NCBI RefSeq assembly: GCF_001513965.1
Contig: NZ_KQ948024.1
Location: forward strand, 143,508-207,507
Direction: 5' to 3'
Length of the DNA stretch: 64,000 nt
Source of the DNA: Streptomyces cellostaticus
GTDB taxonomy: Bacteria; Actinomycetota; Actinomycetes; Streptomycetales; Streptomycetaceae
Part shown: positions 23,541 through 32,552 of the stretch, piece by piece
How positions within the stretch are numbered: the first letter of the stretch is position 1
Layout of the letters: each line of letters starts with the position of its first letter
The notes under the pieces: generated by a model
Database searches by the model: none
The model's input: the letters and a program-made list of their open reading frames with translations, nothing else
Told to the model about the DNA's origin: nothing
Position numbers and translations under genes: made by a program

Positions 23541-23636
23541 TCAACAGATGGCGCTGTTCAGCCTGCACAGGTCGACGTGCAGCCGCGCCACGAGCAGGAT
23601 GCCCGGCGTCTTCTCGCTCACGTCGTTCAGAACCAT
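23541..23636 (-). CDS. Putative cysteine-responsive leader peptide
   Basis: A 31-codon ORF whose product ends ARLHVDLCRLNSAIC, with Cys as the last residue and a second Cys seven positions earlier. This RxHVDLCR...C ending is shared by the short leader peptides found before sulfur-assimilation genes in many actinobacteria. Translation stalling at Cys codons when Cys-tRNA is low would signal to cysO/cysM. TACGAT ends 6 nt before the ATG, so the transcript may be nearly leaderless. Many annotations omit such ORFs. Confidence 0.75.
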   Translation of the reverse strand: MVLNDVSEKTPGILLVARLHVDLCRLNSAIC

Positions 23637-23736
23637 GGGCTCATCGTATCGATTCCCGGTCCGGCTCCTGGAATGTGATCCCACATGACGGACAGATTTC
23701 AACCGCAGTGTGAGACCAGCCGGGATCAGGCCGAGG

Positions 23737-24159
23737 TCAGTACGTCTCCACGACCTTGACCTCCTCCTCCGTGACCGCTCCGTCGAGGATCCGGAACGAG
23801 CGGAACTGGAAGTCACCGAGGCCGTCGGTGTCGGCGGTGGAGACGAGGACGTAGTGGGCGCCGGGCTCGTTGGCGTAGCCGATGTCGGTCCGGGACGGGT
23901 AGGCCTCGGTCGCGGTGTGGGAGTGGTAGATGATCACCGGCTCCTCGTCGCGGTCGTCCATCTCGCGGTAGAGCTTGAGCAGGTCGCCCGAGTCGAACTC
24001 GTAGAACGTGGGCGACATGGCCGCGTTCAGCATCGGGATGAAGCGCTCGGGGCGGTCCGAACCCGCCGGGCCCGCGACGACGCCGCACGCCTCGTCGGGG
24101 TGGTCCTTGCGGGCGTGGGCGACGATCTGGTCGTGGAGGGCCTGGGTGATGGTCAGCAT
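23737..24159 (-). CDS. mec: JAMM/MPN+ metallopeptidase Mec (CysO-cysteine peptidase)
   Basis: A 140-residue zinc peptidase of the Mov34/JAMM type. All ligands are visible: Glu in PDEACGVVAG, then HSHTATEAYPSRTD (HxHx7Sx2D). In M. tuberculosis Mec+ releases cysteine from the CysO-Cys adduct formed by CysM. Here it may also trim the Met-Val tail of CysO. It lies 100 nt upstream of the cys leader peptide on the same strand, completing the mec-cysO-cysM set. Confidence 0.92.
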   Translation of the reverse strand: MLTITQALHDQIVAHARKDHPDEACGVVAGPAGSDRPERFIPMLNAAMSPTFYEFDSGDLLKLYREMDDRDEEPVIIYHSHTATEAYPSRTDIGYANEPGAHYVLVSTADTDGLGDFQFRSFRILDGAVTEEEVKVVETY

Positions 24160-24179
24160 GTCGGTCAGGATAAGCAGAG

Positions 24180-24216
24180 GGGCCGTCCCGTACCGAGGTG
24201 TGGTACGGGACGGCCC
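24180..24216 (-). terminator. Hairpin terminator between the amino acid permease gene and mec
   Basis: A perfect 15-bp inverted repeat (GGGCCGTCCCGTACC at 24180-24194 with 24202-24216, 7-nt loop). It is 87 nt beyond the permease stop and only about 20 nt before the mec start codon, so it could also form in a longer mec leader. Confidence 0.8.
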
Positions 24217-24302
24217 ATATGACGGACGTCCTGAGCGGCAGCCGCCGAGGGTGCCACGAGTACTCCCGGCGGCCGGACGTCCTGGGGATGGCCTCCCGGT
24301 GG

Positions 24303-25721
24303 TCAGCCCACCTGCTCCAGTTCCGGCTCGCGCCGGTCGGCGATCTGCGGCGTGCGGTTCTTCAGGACCAGCCAGCCGATGCCGAGCGCGACCGCCCAGA
24401 CGGCCATCACGTACAGGCAGACGCGGGAGTCGGCATCGTACGCGATCAGGCCGGTGACGAAGAGCAGGAACGCGATGGCGATGTACGAGCACACCGCGCC
24501 GCCCGGCGCCGGGAAGGACGAGGCGGGCAGCCGGCCCGCGTCGACCGCGCGGCGGTAGAGGACGTGGCTGACCAGGATCATCAGCCAGGTCCAGATGCCG
24601 GCCGCGGTGGCGACGGAGGTGACGTAGCCGAACGCCTTCTCCGGGACGACGTAGTTCAGGACGACGCCGATGCCCATGAACAGCACCGAGACGGTGATGC
24701 CGAGCGCCGGGGTCTTGGTGGACGACAGCCTGGAGAAGACGCGCGGGGCCTCCCCGTTGTCGGCGAGGGTGCGCAGCATGCGGCCGGTGGAGTACATGCC
24801 CGAGTTGCAGGACGACAGGGCCGCGGTGAGCACCACGAAGTTGACGATGCCGGCGCCGGCCGGGATGCCGATCATCGCGAACGCCTTCACGAAGGGGCTG
24901 ACGCCCTCCGTGAACTCGGTCCACTTCACCACGCACAGGATGACGGTGAGGGCACCGACGTAGAACAGGCCGATGCGCCAGGGCAGCGTGTTGATGGCCT
25001 TCGGGAGGGTCTTCTCCGGGTTCTCGGACTCGCCCGCGGTCACGCCGACCAGCTCGACGGCGAGGTAGGCGAACATCACGCCCTGCAGGGTCATCAGCGA
25101 GGAGCCGATGCCCTTGGGGAAGAAGCCGTCGAACTGCCACAGGTTGGAGACGGACGCGGTGTCACCGGCGGCGCTGAAGCCGAAGGTGAGCACGCCGAGA
25201 CCGATCACGATCATGCCGATCAGGGCGGTGACCTTGACCATCGAGAACCAGAACTCCAGCTCGCCGAAGAGCTTCACGGAGATCAGGTTGACCCCGAAGA
25301 GGATCACCAGGAAGACGAGCGCCGTCACCCACTGCGGGACGGCCGGGAACCAGTAGTTGATGTAGATCGCGGCGGCCGTCAGCTCGGCCATGCCGGTGAC
25401 CACCCACATCAGCCAGTACGTCCAGCCGGTGAAGTACCCGAAGAACGGGCCGAGGAACTCGCGGGAGTAGTCCGCGAACGAGCCGGAGACCGGGCGGTAG
25501 AGCAGGAGTTCACCCAGGGCCCGCATGATGAAGAAGATGATCACGCCGGCGAGGGCGTACATCAGGATGAGGCTGGGGCCCGCCTTCTCGATGTTGGCCC
25601 CGGCCTTCAGGAACAGACCGACACCGATCGCGCCGCCGATCGCGATCATCTGGACCTGGCGGCTGCCGAGCCCGCGCTCGTAGCCCTCCTCAGGGGCTTC
25701 GGTGACCCTCTCAGAGGTCAT
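24303..25721 (-). CDS. Amino acid permease (APC superfamily, AAT type)
   Basis: A 472-residue integral membrane protein with about 12 hydrophobic segments. It starts with the AAT-family motif LGSRQVQMIAIGGAIGVGLF and includes the substrate-region sequence SFADYSREFLGPFFGYFTGW. Most similar are GabP/CycA/LysP-type proton-coupled permeases; the exact substrate is not readable from sequence. ATG 25721 was chosen because the family start motif follows within 20 residues; the frame continues upstream through the leader. The 5' region has two hairpins sharing a 13-nt repeat. Confidence 0.88.
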   Translation of the reverse strand: MTSERVTEAPEEGYERGLGSRQVQMIAIGGAIGVGLFLKAGANIEKAGPSLILMYALAGVIIFFIMRALGELLLYRPVSGSFADYSREFLGPFFGYFTGWTYWLMWVVTGMAELTAAAIYINYWFPAVPQWVTALVFLVILFGVNLISVKLFGELEFWFSMVKVTALIGMIVIGLGVLTFGFSAAGDTASVSNLWQFDGFFPKGIGSSLMTLQGVMFAYLAVELVGVTAGESENPEKTLPKAINTLPWRIGLFYVGALTVILCVVKWTEFTEGVSPFVKAFAMIGIPAGAGIVNFVVLTAALSSCNSGMYSTGRMLRTLADNGEAPRVFSRLSSTKTPALGITVSVLFMGIGVVLNYVVPEKAFGYVTSVATAAGIWTWLMILVSHVLYRRAVDAGRLPASSFPAPGGAVCSYIAIAFLLFVTGLIAYDADSRVCLYVMAVWAVALGIGWLVLKNRTPQIADRREPELEQVG

Positions 25722-26063
25722 GTGTGGTGCGCCTTTCTCCATGCCGACCCGGGCCGTTCGTCGGCCTCGGATCGGGTTTCGATCCCCCCGGATTGATGGA
25801 GTTGAGCGGGTTTCGAAAGCCCGCTCGTGCCTGGCCGGCGGTCGCCGGCTCGGTGGCGCACCCAGCCGGACATGGGTGGTGTCGGCCGGGCGGTCGTGAA
25901 GATTTATCACGGCCGCAATATTGATCACAGGGGCGCGGTGTGGCGCATCGCACAGGCAAAAGCGGACAAAGAATGCCCGAAAGCGCCAAACCAGCCCGCA
26001 ATGGTGATGTGATCGTTATCCGGATTTGAGCGTCCGCTGAGCGAACAGCGAAAGCGCGACAAG
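25722..26063 (-). promoter_or_regulatory. Leader/promoter region of the amino acid permease with two related hairpins
   Basis: No gene is seen in these 342 bp. Two stem-loops occur: GGATCG/CGATCC (25769-25785) and GAGCGGG/CCCGCTC (25804-25826). Both contain the same 13-mer, TCGAAACCCG(A/C)TC on the minus strand (25770-25782 and 25804-25816), spaced 34 bp. They are 48-105 nt upstream of the permease start. The distal part (25890-26060) is lower in G+C and probably holds the promoter. Confidence 0.5.
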
Positions 26064-26669
26064 TTACGACATAAGGGTCGTCACGAGCGTCTCCTGGAGG
26101 CCGCCCAGCCATAGATAGGCCATCACCATCGGCTTGCGCGGGTCCTCGTCCGGGAGCCGGTAGAGCAGATCGGTGTCGTCCTCGTCGGTGATCTCCAGCC
26201 GGGCGCCGATCGCCAGGCGCAGATCGTTGAGGGCACCGAGCCAGCGCCTCGACTCCTCCGGGGACAGTTTGAGCACCGCCCCGCCCTCGTCCACCGGGGA
26301 CAGAGCATCCAGGGTGCGGATCACCGCGAGGGCGTTGTCCCGCTTGCCGGCCCTGAGGTCGTTCTCGGTGTAGCGGCGGAACTCGGCGGAGTGCGCCTCC
26401 CGCTCCTCGGCCTCGGCCGGGGAGGCAGGCGCCGTCTCCGGGTCGCTGTAGGCGTCCGGGAAGAGCCTTCTGAGCACCGGGTCGGCGGGCGGCTCGCTCG
26501 GGCCCTCGGCGAACAGCTCGGCGAGCGGGTCGGCGGAGGCGTCCTCGGCGGGGCCGGGGCCGATGAGCTCCAGGAGCTGGACGGCCAGCGACCGGATGAT
26601 GGAGATCTCGACCTCGTCGAGTGCGACGGCAGCGCCGCCGCCGGGAATCGGTTCGAAGTGTCCGGGCAT
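26064..26669 (-). CDS. DUF2017 domain-containing protein
   Basis: A 201-residue acidic soluble protein matching DUF2017 (EVEISIIRSLAVQLLELIGP near the start, LSPEESRRWLGALNDLRLAIGARLEI in the C-terminal half). It is invariably placed beside clpS in actinobacteria, and here follows clpS by 12 nt on the same strand. The function is unknown; conserved linkage suggests a role with the Clp/N-end rule system. Confidence 0.88.
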   Translation of the reverse strand: MPGHFEPIPGGGAAVALDEVEISIIRSLAVQLLELIGPGPAEDASADPLAELFAEGPSEPPADPVLRRLFPDAYSDPETAPASPAEAEEREAHSAEFRRYTENDLRAGKRDNALAVIRTLDALSPVDEGGAVLKLSPEESRRWLGALNDLRLAIGARLEITDEDDTDLLYRLPDEDPRKPMVMAYLWLGGLQETLVTTLMS

Positions 26670-26681
26670 CGAAATGGGTTG

Positions 26682-26999
26682 CTACTTCCGGTCCTGCTGG
26701 AGGGTGGCCCACAGACCGTAGCCGTGCATCGCCTGCACGTCGCGCTCCATCTCCTCGCGTGAGCCGCTGGAGACGACCGCCCGGCCCTTGTGGTGGACGT
26801 CGAGCATGAGCTTGGTGGCCTTGTCCTTGGTGTAGCCGAAGTACGTCTGGAAGACGTACGTCACATAGCTCATGAGGTTGACCGGGTCGTTGTGGACGAT
26901 CGTGACCCAGGGGACGTCGGGCTCGGGTACGACGAAGACCTCCTCCGCCGACTCGGTGCGTTCGATCTCTACGGGCGCGGGTGACGTCACACAGCCCAT
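26682..26999 (-). CDS. clpS: ClpS, ATP-dependent Clp protease adaptor
   Basis: A 105-residue adaptor that delivers N-degron substrates to ClpC/ClpP. The core VTIVHNDPVNLMSYVTYVF contains the substrate-pocket NDPVNLM; VHHKGRAVVSSGSREEMERD follows the typical sequence closely. An alternative start (GTG, VTSPAPVEIE) lies four codons in. It is divergent from pncB, the same arrangement as in M. tuberculosis, and leads the clpS-DUF2017 pair. Confidence 0.95.
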   Translation of the reverse strand: MGCVTSPAPVEIERTESAEEVFVVPEPDVPWVTIVHNDPVNLMSYVTYVFQTYFGYTKDKATKLMLDVHHKGRAVVSSGSREEMERDVQAMHGYGLWATLQQDRK

Positions 27000-27056
27000 G
27001 CTGCCACGCACACGATAAATCGTCACACTGACGAAATGGGGGTACGATGACCTGCC

Positions 27057-28403
27057 ATGAACACAGCGGACCTTGGGCTGCCGGTGGACGTTCCCTCGAC
27101 GGCACTCTTCACGGACCAGTACGAGCTGACGATGTTGCAGGGCGCTCTGAAGGCCGGTACGGCCGAGCGGCGCAGCGTGTTCGAGGTCTTCACCCGGCGA
27201 CTGCCGGACGGGCGGCGCTACGGCGTGGTGGCGGGCACCGGGCGGGTCCTGGACGCGGTCGAGAACTTCCGCTTCGACGACGGTGTCCTCGGCTTCCTGC
27301 GGGAGCGGAAGATCGTGAACGAGGAGACCCTGAGGTGGCTCGCCGACTACCGCTTCAGCGGTGACATCTGGGGCTACCCCGAGGGCGAGGTGTACTTCCC
27401 GGGCTCGCCGATCATGCGGGTCGAGGGCAGCTTCGCCGAGTGCGTGCTGCTGGAGACCGTGATCCTCTCCATCCTCAACCACGACTCGGCGATCGCGGCC
27501 GCCGCCTCCCGGATGGCCTCCGCCGCAGGCAGCCGGCCGCTGATCGAGATGGGCGCCCGCCGCACCCATGAGCTGGCCGCCGTGGCCGCCGCGCGGGCCG
27601 CCTACGTCGGCGGCTTCGCGACCACCTCCGACCTCGCGGCCGGCTTCCGCTACGGCATCCCGACCGTCGGCACCTCCGCGCACGCCTTCACCCTGCTGCA
27701 CGACCACGAGCGCGACGCCTTCCAGGCCCAGGTGGACTCGCTGGGCCGGAACACGACCCTCCTGGTGGACACGTACGACGTCGCCGAGGCGGTGCGTACG
27801 GCGGTGGAGGTGGCCGGGCCCGAACTGGGCGCGGTGCGCATCGACTCCGGGGACCTGCTCCTTGTGGCGCACCGGGTGCGGCAGCAGCTGGACGAGCTGG
27901 GCGCCACCGCCACGAAGATCGTCGTGACCTCGGACCTGGACGAGTACGCGATCGCCTCGCTGGCGGCGGCGCCCGTGGACGCGTACGGCGTCGGCACCCA
28001 GCTGGTGACCGGCTCCGGGCATCCGACCTGCTCGATGGTCTACAAGCTGGTCGCCCGGGCCGAGTCCGCCGATCCGGGGGCGCCGCTGGTGCCGGTCGCG
28101 AAGAAGTCCAGCGGGGGCAAGACCTCCATCGGCGGGCGCAAGTGGGCGGCTCGGCGGCTGGACGAGGAGGGCGTGGCCGAGGCCGAGGTGATCGGGACCG
28201 GGCCGGTGCCGGCCGGGCTGGCCGACCGGCAGCTGCTGGTGGAGCTGGTCAAGGGCGGCGCCGTCGTCGCGCGCGAACCGCTCGACGTGCCCCGCGAGCG
28301 GCACATCGCGGCCCGCGCCAACCTTCCGCTGTCCGCGACACAGCTCTCCCGGGGGGAACCCGTCATTCCGACGGAGTACGTCCAGGGGCGCTCGGGCAGC
28401 TGA
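27057..28403 (+). CDS. pncB: Nicotinate phosphoribosyltransferase
   Basis: A 448-residue enzyme of the NAD salvage pathway making nicotinate mononucleotide from nicotinate and PRPP with ATP hydrolysis. Diagnostic sequences are ALFTDQYELTMLQGAL at the start, the substrate-loop motif MGARRTHE, VGTSAHAF containing the conserved His, and RIDSGDLL. The ATG at 27057 lies in a compact region divergent from clpS. Followed 98 nt downstream by the nicotinamidase gene, which supplies its substrate. Confidence 0.95.
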   Translation: MNTADLGLPVDVPSTALFTDQYELTMLQGALKAGTAERRSVFEVFTRRLPDGRRYGVVAGTGRVLDAVENFRFDDGVLGFLRERKIVNEETLRWLADYRFSGDIWGYPEGEVYFPGSPIMRVEGSFAECVLLETVILSILNHDSAIAAAASRMASAAGSRPLIEMGARRTHELAAVAAARAAYVGGFATTSDLAAGFRYGIPTVGTSAHAFTLLHDHERDAFQAQVDSLGRNTTLLVDTYDVAEAVRTAVEVAGPELGAVRIDSGDLLLVAHRVRQQLDELGATATKIVVTSDLDEYAIASLAAAPVDAYGVGTQLVTGSGHPTCSMVYKLVARAESADPGAPLVPVAKKSSGGKTSIGGRKWAARRLDEEGVAEAEVIGTGPVPAGLADRQLLVELVKGGAVVAREPLDVPRERHIAARANLPLSATQLSRGEPVIPTEYVQGRSGS

Positions 28404-28501
28404 AGCGCGCCCCCTGTCCGCCCCCTGTCCGAGCCCCCTCCCGAACGGGCCACAAACTCTCTAGGCTCAGTTACTTAACCGACAGCCGAAGGACACCCAC
28501 C

Positions 28502-29095
28502 ATGCGTCGCGCCTTGATCGTCGTAGATGTGCAGAACGACTTCTGCGAGGGGGGCAGCCTCGCGGTGGCCGGGGGTGCGGATGTCGCCGCCGCCATCACC
28601 GAGCTGGTCGGCCAGGCGGCGGGTACCGGATACCGGCACGTGGTCGCCACCCGTGACCACCACATCGCACCCGGCGGCCACTTCGCGGACAACCCCGACT
28701 TCGTCCGCTCCTGGCCCGCGCACTGTGTCGCGGGCACGGAGGGCGTGGGCTTCCACCCGAACTTCGCGCCGGCCGTCGCCTCCGGGGCGGTGGACGCGGT
28801 GTTCGACAAGGGGGCCTACTCGGCGGCGTACAGCGGCTTCGAGGGCAAGGACGAGAACGGGGTCTCCCTGGCCGAGTGGCTGCGCGCCCGTCACATCGAC
28901 GAGGTCGACGTGGTCGGCATAGCCACGGACCACTGCGTACGCGCCACCGCGCTGGACGCCGCTGGGGAGGGGTTCCGTACGCAGGTACTCCTGGACCTGA
29001 CCGCCGGCGTCGCTCCCGAGACGACCGAGCGGGCGCTGGAGGAGCTGCGCGAGGCAGGCGTCGAACTCACCGGCAAGCCGGTGGTCAGCGGCTAG
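28502..29095 (+). CDS. pncA: Nicotinamidase
   Basis: A 197-residue isochorismatase-fold hydrolase converting nicotinamide to nicotinate. The catalytic Asp is in IVVDVQNDFCEGG, the metal site in DHHIAPGGHF, the Lys in VFDKGAYSAAYSGF, and the nucleophile Cys in ATDHCVRATALDA. It follows pncB, so the two genes form a complete nicotinamide salvage unit. The short gap before the gene contains no clear terminator, so cotranscription is likely. Confidence 0.95.
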   Translation: MRRALIVVDVQNDFCEGGSLAVAGGADVAAAITELVGQAAGTGYRHVVATRDHHIAPGGHFADNPDFVRSWPAHCVAGTEGVGFHPNFAPAVASGAVDAVFDKGAYSAAYSGFEGKDENGVSLAEWLRARHIDEVDVVGIATDHCVRATALDAAGEGFRTQVLLDLTAGVAPETTERALEELREAGVELTGKPVVSG

Positions 29096-29370
29096 AAAGC
29101 CGGGCGACAGGGGCTTGCGGCGAGTTCGGCCGCCGGACAGCGCCGTCGTGCTTGATCACCGTTGCGGCGGAGAAGGGTGAGCGGCGAGGAAGGGTGAGCG
29201 GCGGGCGCAGGCGGCGGAGTGAATGCACCGGCGAGCGGATGACACCGGGCCGGGCAGCCACCCCAGGGGCGCGGGACGGTATCGATATGCGGCTCCGCCG
29301 CGTGGGCGCGACCAGCCACCGCGGACCCGCAGTCGTCCGCCTCGCAAGGCACACCCAACCTGCGATCGGC

Positions 29371-29712
29371 CTACCCGGCGGAGCCGTGCTGCACCACCGC
29401 CGACCTGCGCAGCAACGCGCGGATCGGGTGCCACAGCTCGCCCACGATGACACCGTTGTCGGGCGCCGTGCGCCATATGAGGCCGTCGGGGTGGTGCAGC
29501 ACCGCCGTGATCTCGTCCGGGGTCGGCGGGGCCGCGTTGCCCCGGAGGTAGATCGCGCGCAGGCCCAGATTGCGGAGCCTGGTCAGGGCTCGGGCGCGGT
29601 TCTGGGCGTGCACCAGGACGCGCACTCCGGTCGAGCCGTCGGCGACGTGGGGCAGGTTCAGTGCCACCACCACGGTTCCGTTCGGCAGTTTGCAGAAGCC
29701 TCCTGCGGCCAT
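29371..29712 (-). CDS. Hypothetical protein
   Basis: A 113-residue soluble protein beginning AAGGFCKLPNGTVVVALNLPH, with Arg-rich helical segments (NRARALTRLRNLGLRAIYLRG). No recognisable domain, signal or membrane segment. The codon-position G+C pattern supports coding on this strand. It is convergent with pncA at a distance of 275 bp, a gap in which I see only a 17-bp imperfect direct repeat around 29172-29205. Confidence 0.55.
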   Translation of the reverse strand: MAAGGFCKLPNGTVVVALNLPHVADGSTGVRVLVHAQNRARALTRLRNLGLRAIYLRGNAAPPTPDEITAVLHHPDGLIWRTAPDNGVIVGELWHPIRALLRRSAVVQHGSAG

Positions 29713-29773
29713 GCGGTCACATCCCCGTTTCGGTCGGTGTCAATAAGTGAGCCACAGGACGCACCTAAACACG

Positions 29774-29807
29774 ATCGGCGGCGACCCGCCAGGGGGTCAC
29801 CGCCGAT
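29774..29807 (-). terminator. Hairpin terminator of the M6 metalloprotease gene
   Basis: ATCGGCGGCGACCC (29774-29787) pairs with GGGTCACCGCCGAT (29794-29807), 14 bp with one mismatch, 27 nt beyond the protease stop codon. Confidence 0.75.
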
Positions 29808-29833
29808 ACGCTCCTGACCTGCGGAAATGTCCG

Positions 29834-32188
29834 CTACTTCACCGCGGGGCCGACTTCCAGCTCGATCGTCGAGCCATCCTTGGCCTGCTTGGTGATCTTG
29901 ATCTTCGTGTTGGTGTCAGTGATCTTGACGCCACCGGTCGGGTTCGACGTGTCGTAGTAGGAGGTGGTGTGGTCGTTGAAGACCGACACGCCCTTCTGCG
30001 ACGTGAACGTGGTCGCCTTGTCCGCCTTGTGCAGCGTGATCGCGTCCGTGGCGTCCAGGCCGAACGGCGAGTCGTAGGCCTGGATCCGGTTGCGCAGCAG
30101 CGTGCCGTCGGAGTACTTCAGCGCCTTCCAGTGCGCGTCCACCGGCAGGATCAGACCGGTGCCCGGGTGATCCTTGGCGTTGGTGTTGTTGTCCGCCTGG
30201 GAGGTGTCCCACTTCCAGATCAGCAGGCCGTTCTGGTACGGGTAGTGCTCCACCCAGCTCTGGCGCGCGGCCGAACCGAAGTTGTACGGGCCGACCTTCA
30301 GGGTCTTGTCGTACGACACGTACTGGCGGTTCTCGGCGATGTAGTACTGCTTGTAGTCCTTGGTGAAGGACGCACCGATGCGGGAGAAGCCGGTGGCGGT
30401 CCAAGCGGCGTCCGCCGTCTCGGCGTTGTCGGAGAACAGCGCCGTACCGTCCGCGGTGACCGCGATCTCGTCGGCCGCGAAGCCCTTCTGCGCCACCCCG
30501 CCGTCGGTCAGGTAGCGGAAGCGGACGTCGATCTTCTTGCCCGCGTAGGCGTCCAGCGAGTACGACAGCTTCTTGTAGCCGTCGACCGTGCCGGTCAGGG
30601 CCGGCTTGCCGGAGCCGTCGCGCGGGATGGCCTTGCCGTCCACCGTGCCGTCCAGCGCGGTCCAGTTGGCGCCGCCGTCGGTCGACACCTCGGTGTAGAG
30701 GAAGTCGAAGCCGTTCTCGATGTCGTACCAGCCGTCGAGGGTGAGCGCCGCCGACGTCTTGCCGGTGAGGTCCACCGAACGGGTCAGGGTGTTCTTGAGG
30801 TTGTCACCGCTGCCGCTCCACCACTGGGCCGAACCCTGCGCCGGGGTGACGATCTCGGTCTTGACCGCCTTGTCCGGCAGCGAGACCACCAGCGCCTGGC
30901 GGTACTTGGTGTTGTACTCGGCGAGGCCCAGCTTGTGCCAGGAGGAGACGCCGGCCTTGCCGGAGTCGTAGTTCAGCCAGCCCAGTTGCAGCTTGTCCCA
31001 GGCGTTCATGTCGCCCGGCAGGTCGCCGATGGACTCCTTGCCGGTGCCGAGCCAGGAACCGGAGGACATCAGCGTCCAGAAGCCGGTGGAGTTGTCGCCG
31101 CCGTCGGTGTCGTACTCGTCCGGCAGGCCGAGGTCGTGGCCGTACTCGTGGGCGAAGACGCCGAGGCCGCCGTTCTCCGGCTGGATGGTGTAGTCGCCGA
31201 CCCAGATGCCGGTGTCGCCGACCTGCGCGCCGCCGAGCTTGTTGTTCGCGGGGCCGGTGGCGCCGGCGTCGGTACCGAAGGCGTACCAGCGGTGCGCCCA
31301 GATCGCGTCCTTGCCCTGGGCGCCGCCGCCCGCGGACTCGTCCTCGCCGGCGTGCACGATCTGGAAGTGGTCGACGTAGCCGTCGGGCTCGTTGAAGTTG
31401 CCGTCGCCGTCGTAGTCGTTGCGGTCCCACTGGTCGTACTTGGCCAGGTCCGCCTTGATGTCGGCGTCGGACTTGCCGGCCGCCTTCTGCTGGGCGACCC
31501 AGGCGTTCAGGCCGTCACTGATGACGTTCCACACGCTCGGGCAGTTGGTCTGGCCGCAGGCGTTGTTGCCGTATCGGGCCTCGTTGTAGGGGACCTTGAC
31601 CCAGTCCGCGACCTCGCCGTCCACCGAGTAGCGGCCCGAGGACTGCTTCTCGTAGTACTTCTTCAGCGACTCGGTCTTCTTGCCGGTGCCGAAGTAGAGG
31701 TCCTGGTAGTGCTTCTGGTTGTAGTCCTTCTGCCAGGCCGTGCTGTTGTCCTTCTTGCGGTCCGGCTGGGCGATCTGGTTGTGCAGCGGGCCCGCGGTGC
31801 CACCGTACTTGGGGTCGGTCTGGTCCCCGAACTCCACCAGGATGGTGAAGATCTTGTCGGTCTTCTCGCGGCTCAGCTCGACGTACTTGCCGTCGCCCTT
31901 CTTGCCCTTGAGCTGGACGACCTTCGAGCCGTTGCGCTCCTTGGCCTTCGCCTTGCCCGATATGAGCTGGTTCAGGGCCTCCTGACGCTGGGCCCTCTGG
32001 GTCTTGCTCATGGGGCCGTCGAGGTCGTGCTTCTGCTGCTTCACCGGGGCCGGGTCGTGCCGGTTCTCGGCGGCGGGCCGGGCCGTGGTGCTCGCCTCGG
32101 CGACGGCGAAGGTCGCGAAGCCGGCGGAGGCCGCGGCGAGTGCCACACCGATGGCGGCGGCTCTGAACGTCCAGGGTCTGCTGGTCAC
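29834..32188 (-). CDS. Secreted M6 metalloprotease, immune inhibitor A type
   Basis: A 784-residue exported zinc protease. A signal peptide (residues 1-30) precedes a charged pro-region. The catalytic domain has FAHEYGHDLGLPDEYD (HExxHxxGxxD, near residue 346) and a Met-containing turn WTLMSSGSW. A C-terminal VEG/MAM-like beta region (~470-700, LDGWYDIENGFDFLYTEVS) follows. Acidic DYDGDGNFNEPDGYVD is probably a Ca site. Homologs degrade extracellular proteins. The start is GTG 32188 with GGAGGAA upstream. Confidence 0.93.
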   Translation of the reverse strand: MTSRPWTFRAAAIGVALAAASAGFATFAVAEASTTARPAAENRHDPAPVKQQKHDLDGPMSKTQRAQRQEALNQLISGKAKAKERNGSKVVQLKGKKGDGKYVELSREKTDKIFTILVEFGDQTDPKYGGTAGPLHNQIAQPDRKKDNSTAWQKDYNQKHYQDLYFGTGKKTESLKKYYEKQSSGRYSVDGEVADWVKVPYNEARYGNNACGQTNCPSVWNVISDGLNAWVAQQKAAGKSDADIKADLAKYDQWDRNDYDGDGNFNEPDGYVDHFQIVHAGEDESAGGGAQGKDAIWAHRWYAFGTDAGATGPANNKLGGAQVGDTGIWVGDYTIQPENGGLGVFAHEYGHDLGLPDEYDTDGGDNSTGFWTLMSSGSWLGTGKESIGDLPGDMNAWDKLQLGWLNYDSGKAGVSSWHKLGLAEYNTKYRQALVVSLPDKAVKTEIVTPAQGSAQWWSGSGDNLKNTLTRSVDLTGKTSAALTLDGWYDIENGFDFLYTEVSTDGGANWTALDGTVDGKAIPRDGSGKPALTGTVDGYKKLSYSLDAYAGKKIDVRFRYLTDGGVAQKGFAADEIAVTADGTALFSDNAETADAAWTATGFSRIGASFTKDYKQYYIAENRQYVSYDKTLKVGPYNFGSAARQSWVEHYPYQNGLLIWKWDTSQADNNTNAKDHPGTGLILPVDAHWKALKYSDGTLLRNRIQAYDSPFGLDATDAITLHKADKATTFTSQKGVSVFNDHTTSYYDTSNPTGGVKITDTNTKIKITKQAKDGSTIELEVGPAVK

Positions 32189-32552
32189 TTGAGTTCCTCC
32201 CCCGCGCCGCGCAGCACGGACAGGGGGTCCCGGGTCATGGAAGGGTCCGTGCGCGCATGATCAACGCGTGTAATCAAGTGACGACATTTGACTAGAGGTT
32301 TAGAAGAAAAGACAGACCTTGACTTGAGCAGGACAAGTGCACTATGCGGAACCGGCGTTCGCTTTACGAACAGTCGAACCTGTCGGTCAACGGGCGCGTA
32401 CACCCGTCCACTTGCCGGACGCCATGACTCCGTGCGCCCCCTGTGCACCGGCACCGTGGGTTAGGTCACGCTTACCCGGCGTCCCGTTCGGGCATGCACG
32501 CGAATAGAGTCGAAGGCACCCCCCATCTTCATCTTCCGAGGACACGATTGCC
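32189..32552. promoter_or_regulatory. Divergent intergenic region, lower G+C, with a possible sigma70-type promoter
   Basis: No gene seen in these 364 bp. A lower-G+C core (about 32265-32350) contains TTGACT (32319) and, 18 nt later, TATGCG, a possible -35/-10 pair reading rightward. The leftward promoter of the protease gene should lie in the same core, but no box is clear. Confidence 0.4.

Noticed and set aside
29096..29370. Small ORFs in the gap between pncA and the hypothetical gene
   Set aside because: Arg/Pro-rich frames overlapping on both strands, no ribosome-binding sites or recognisable sequence.
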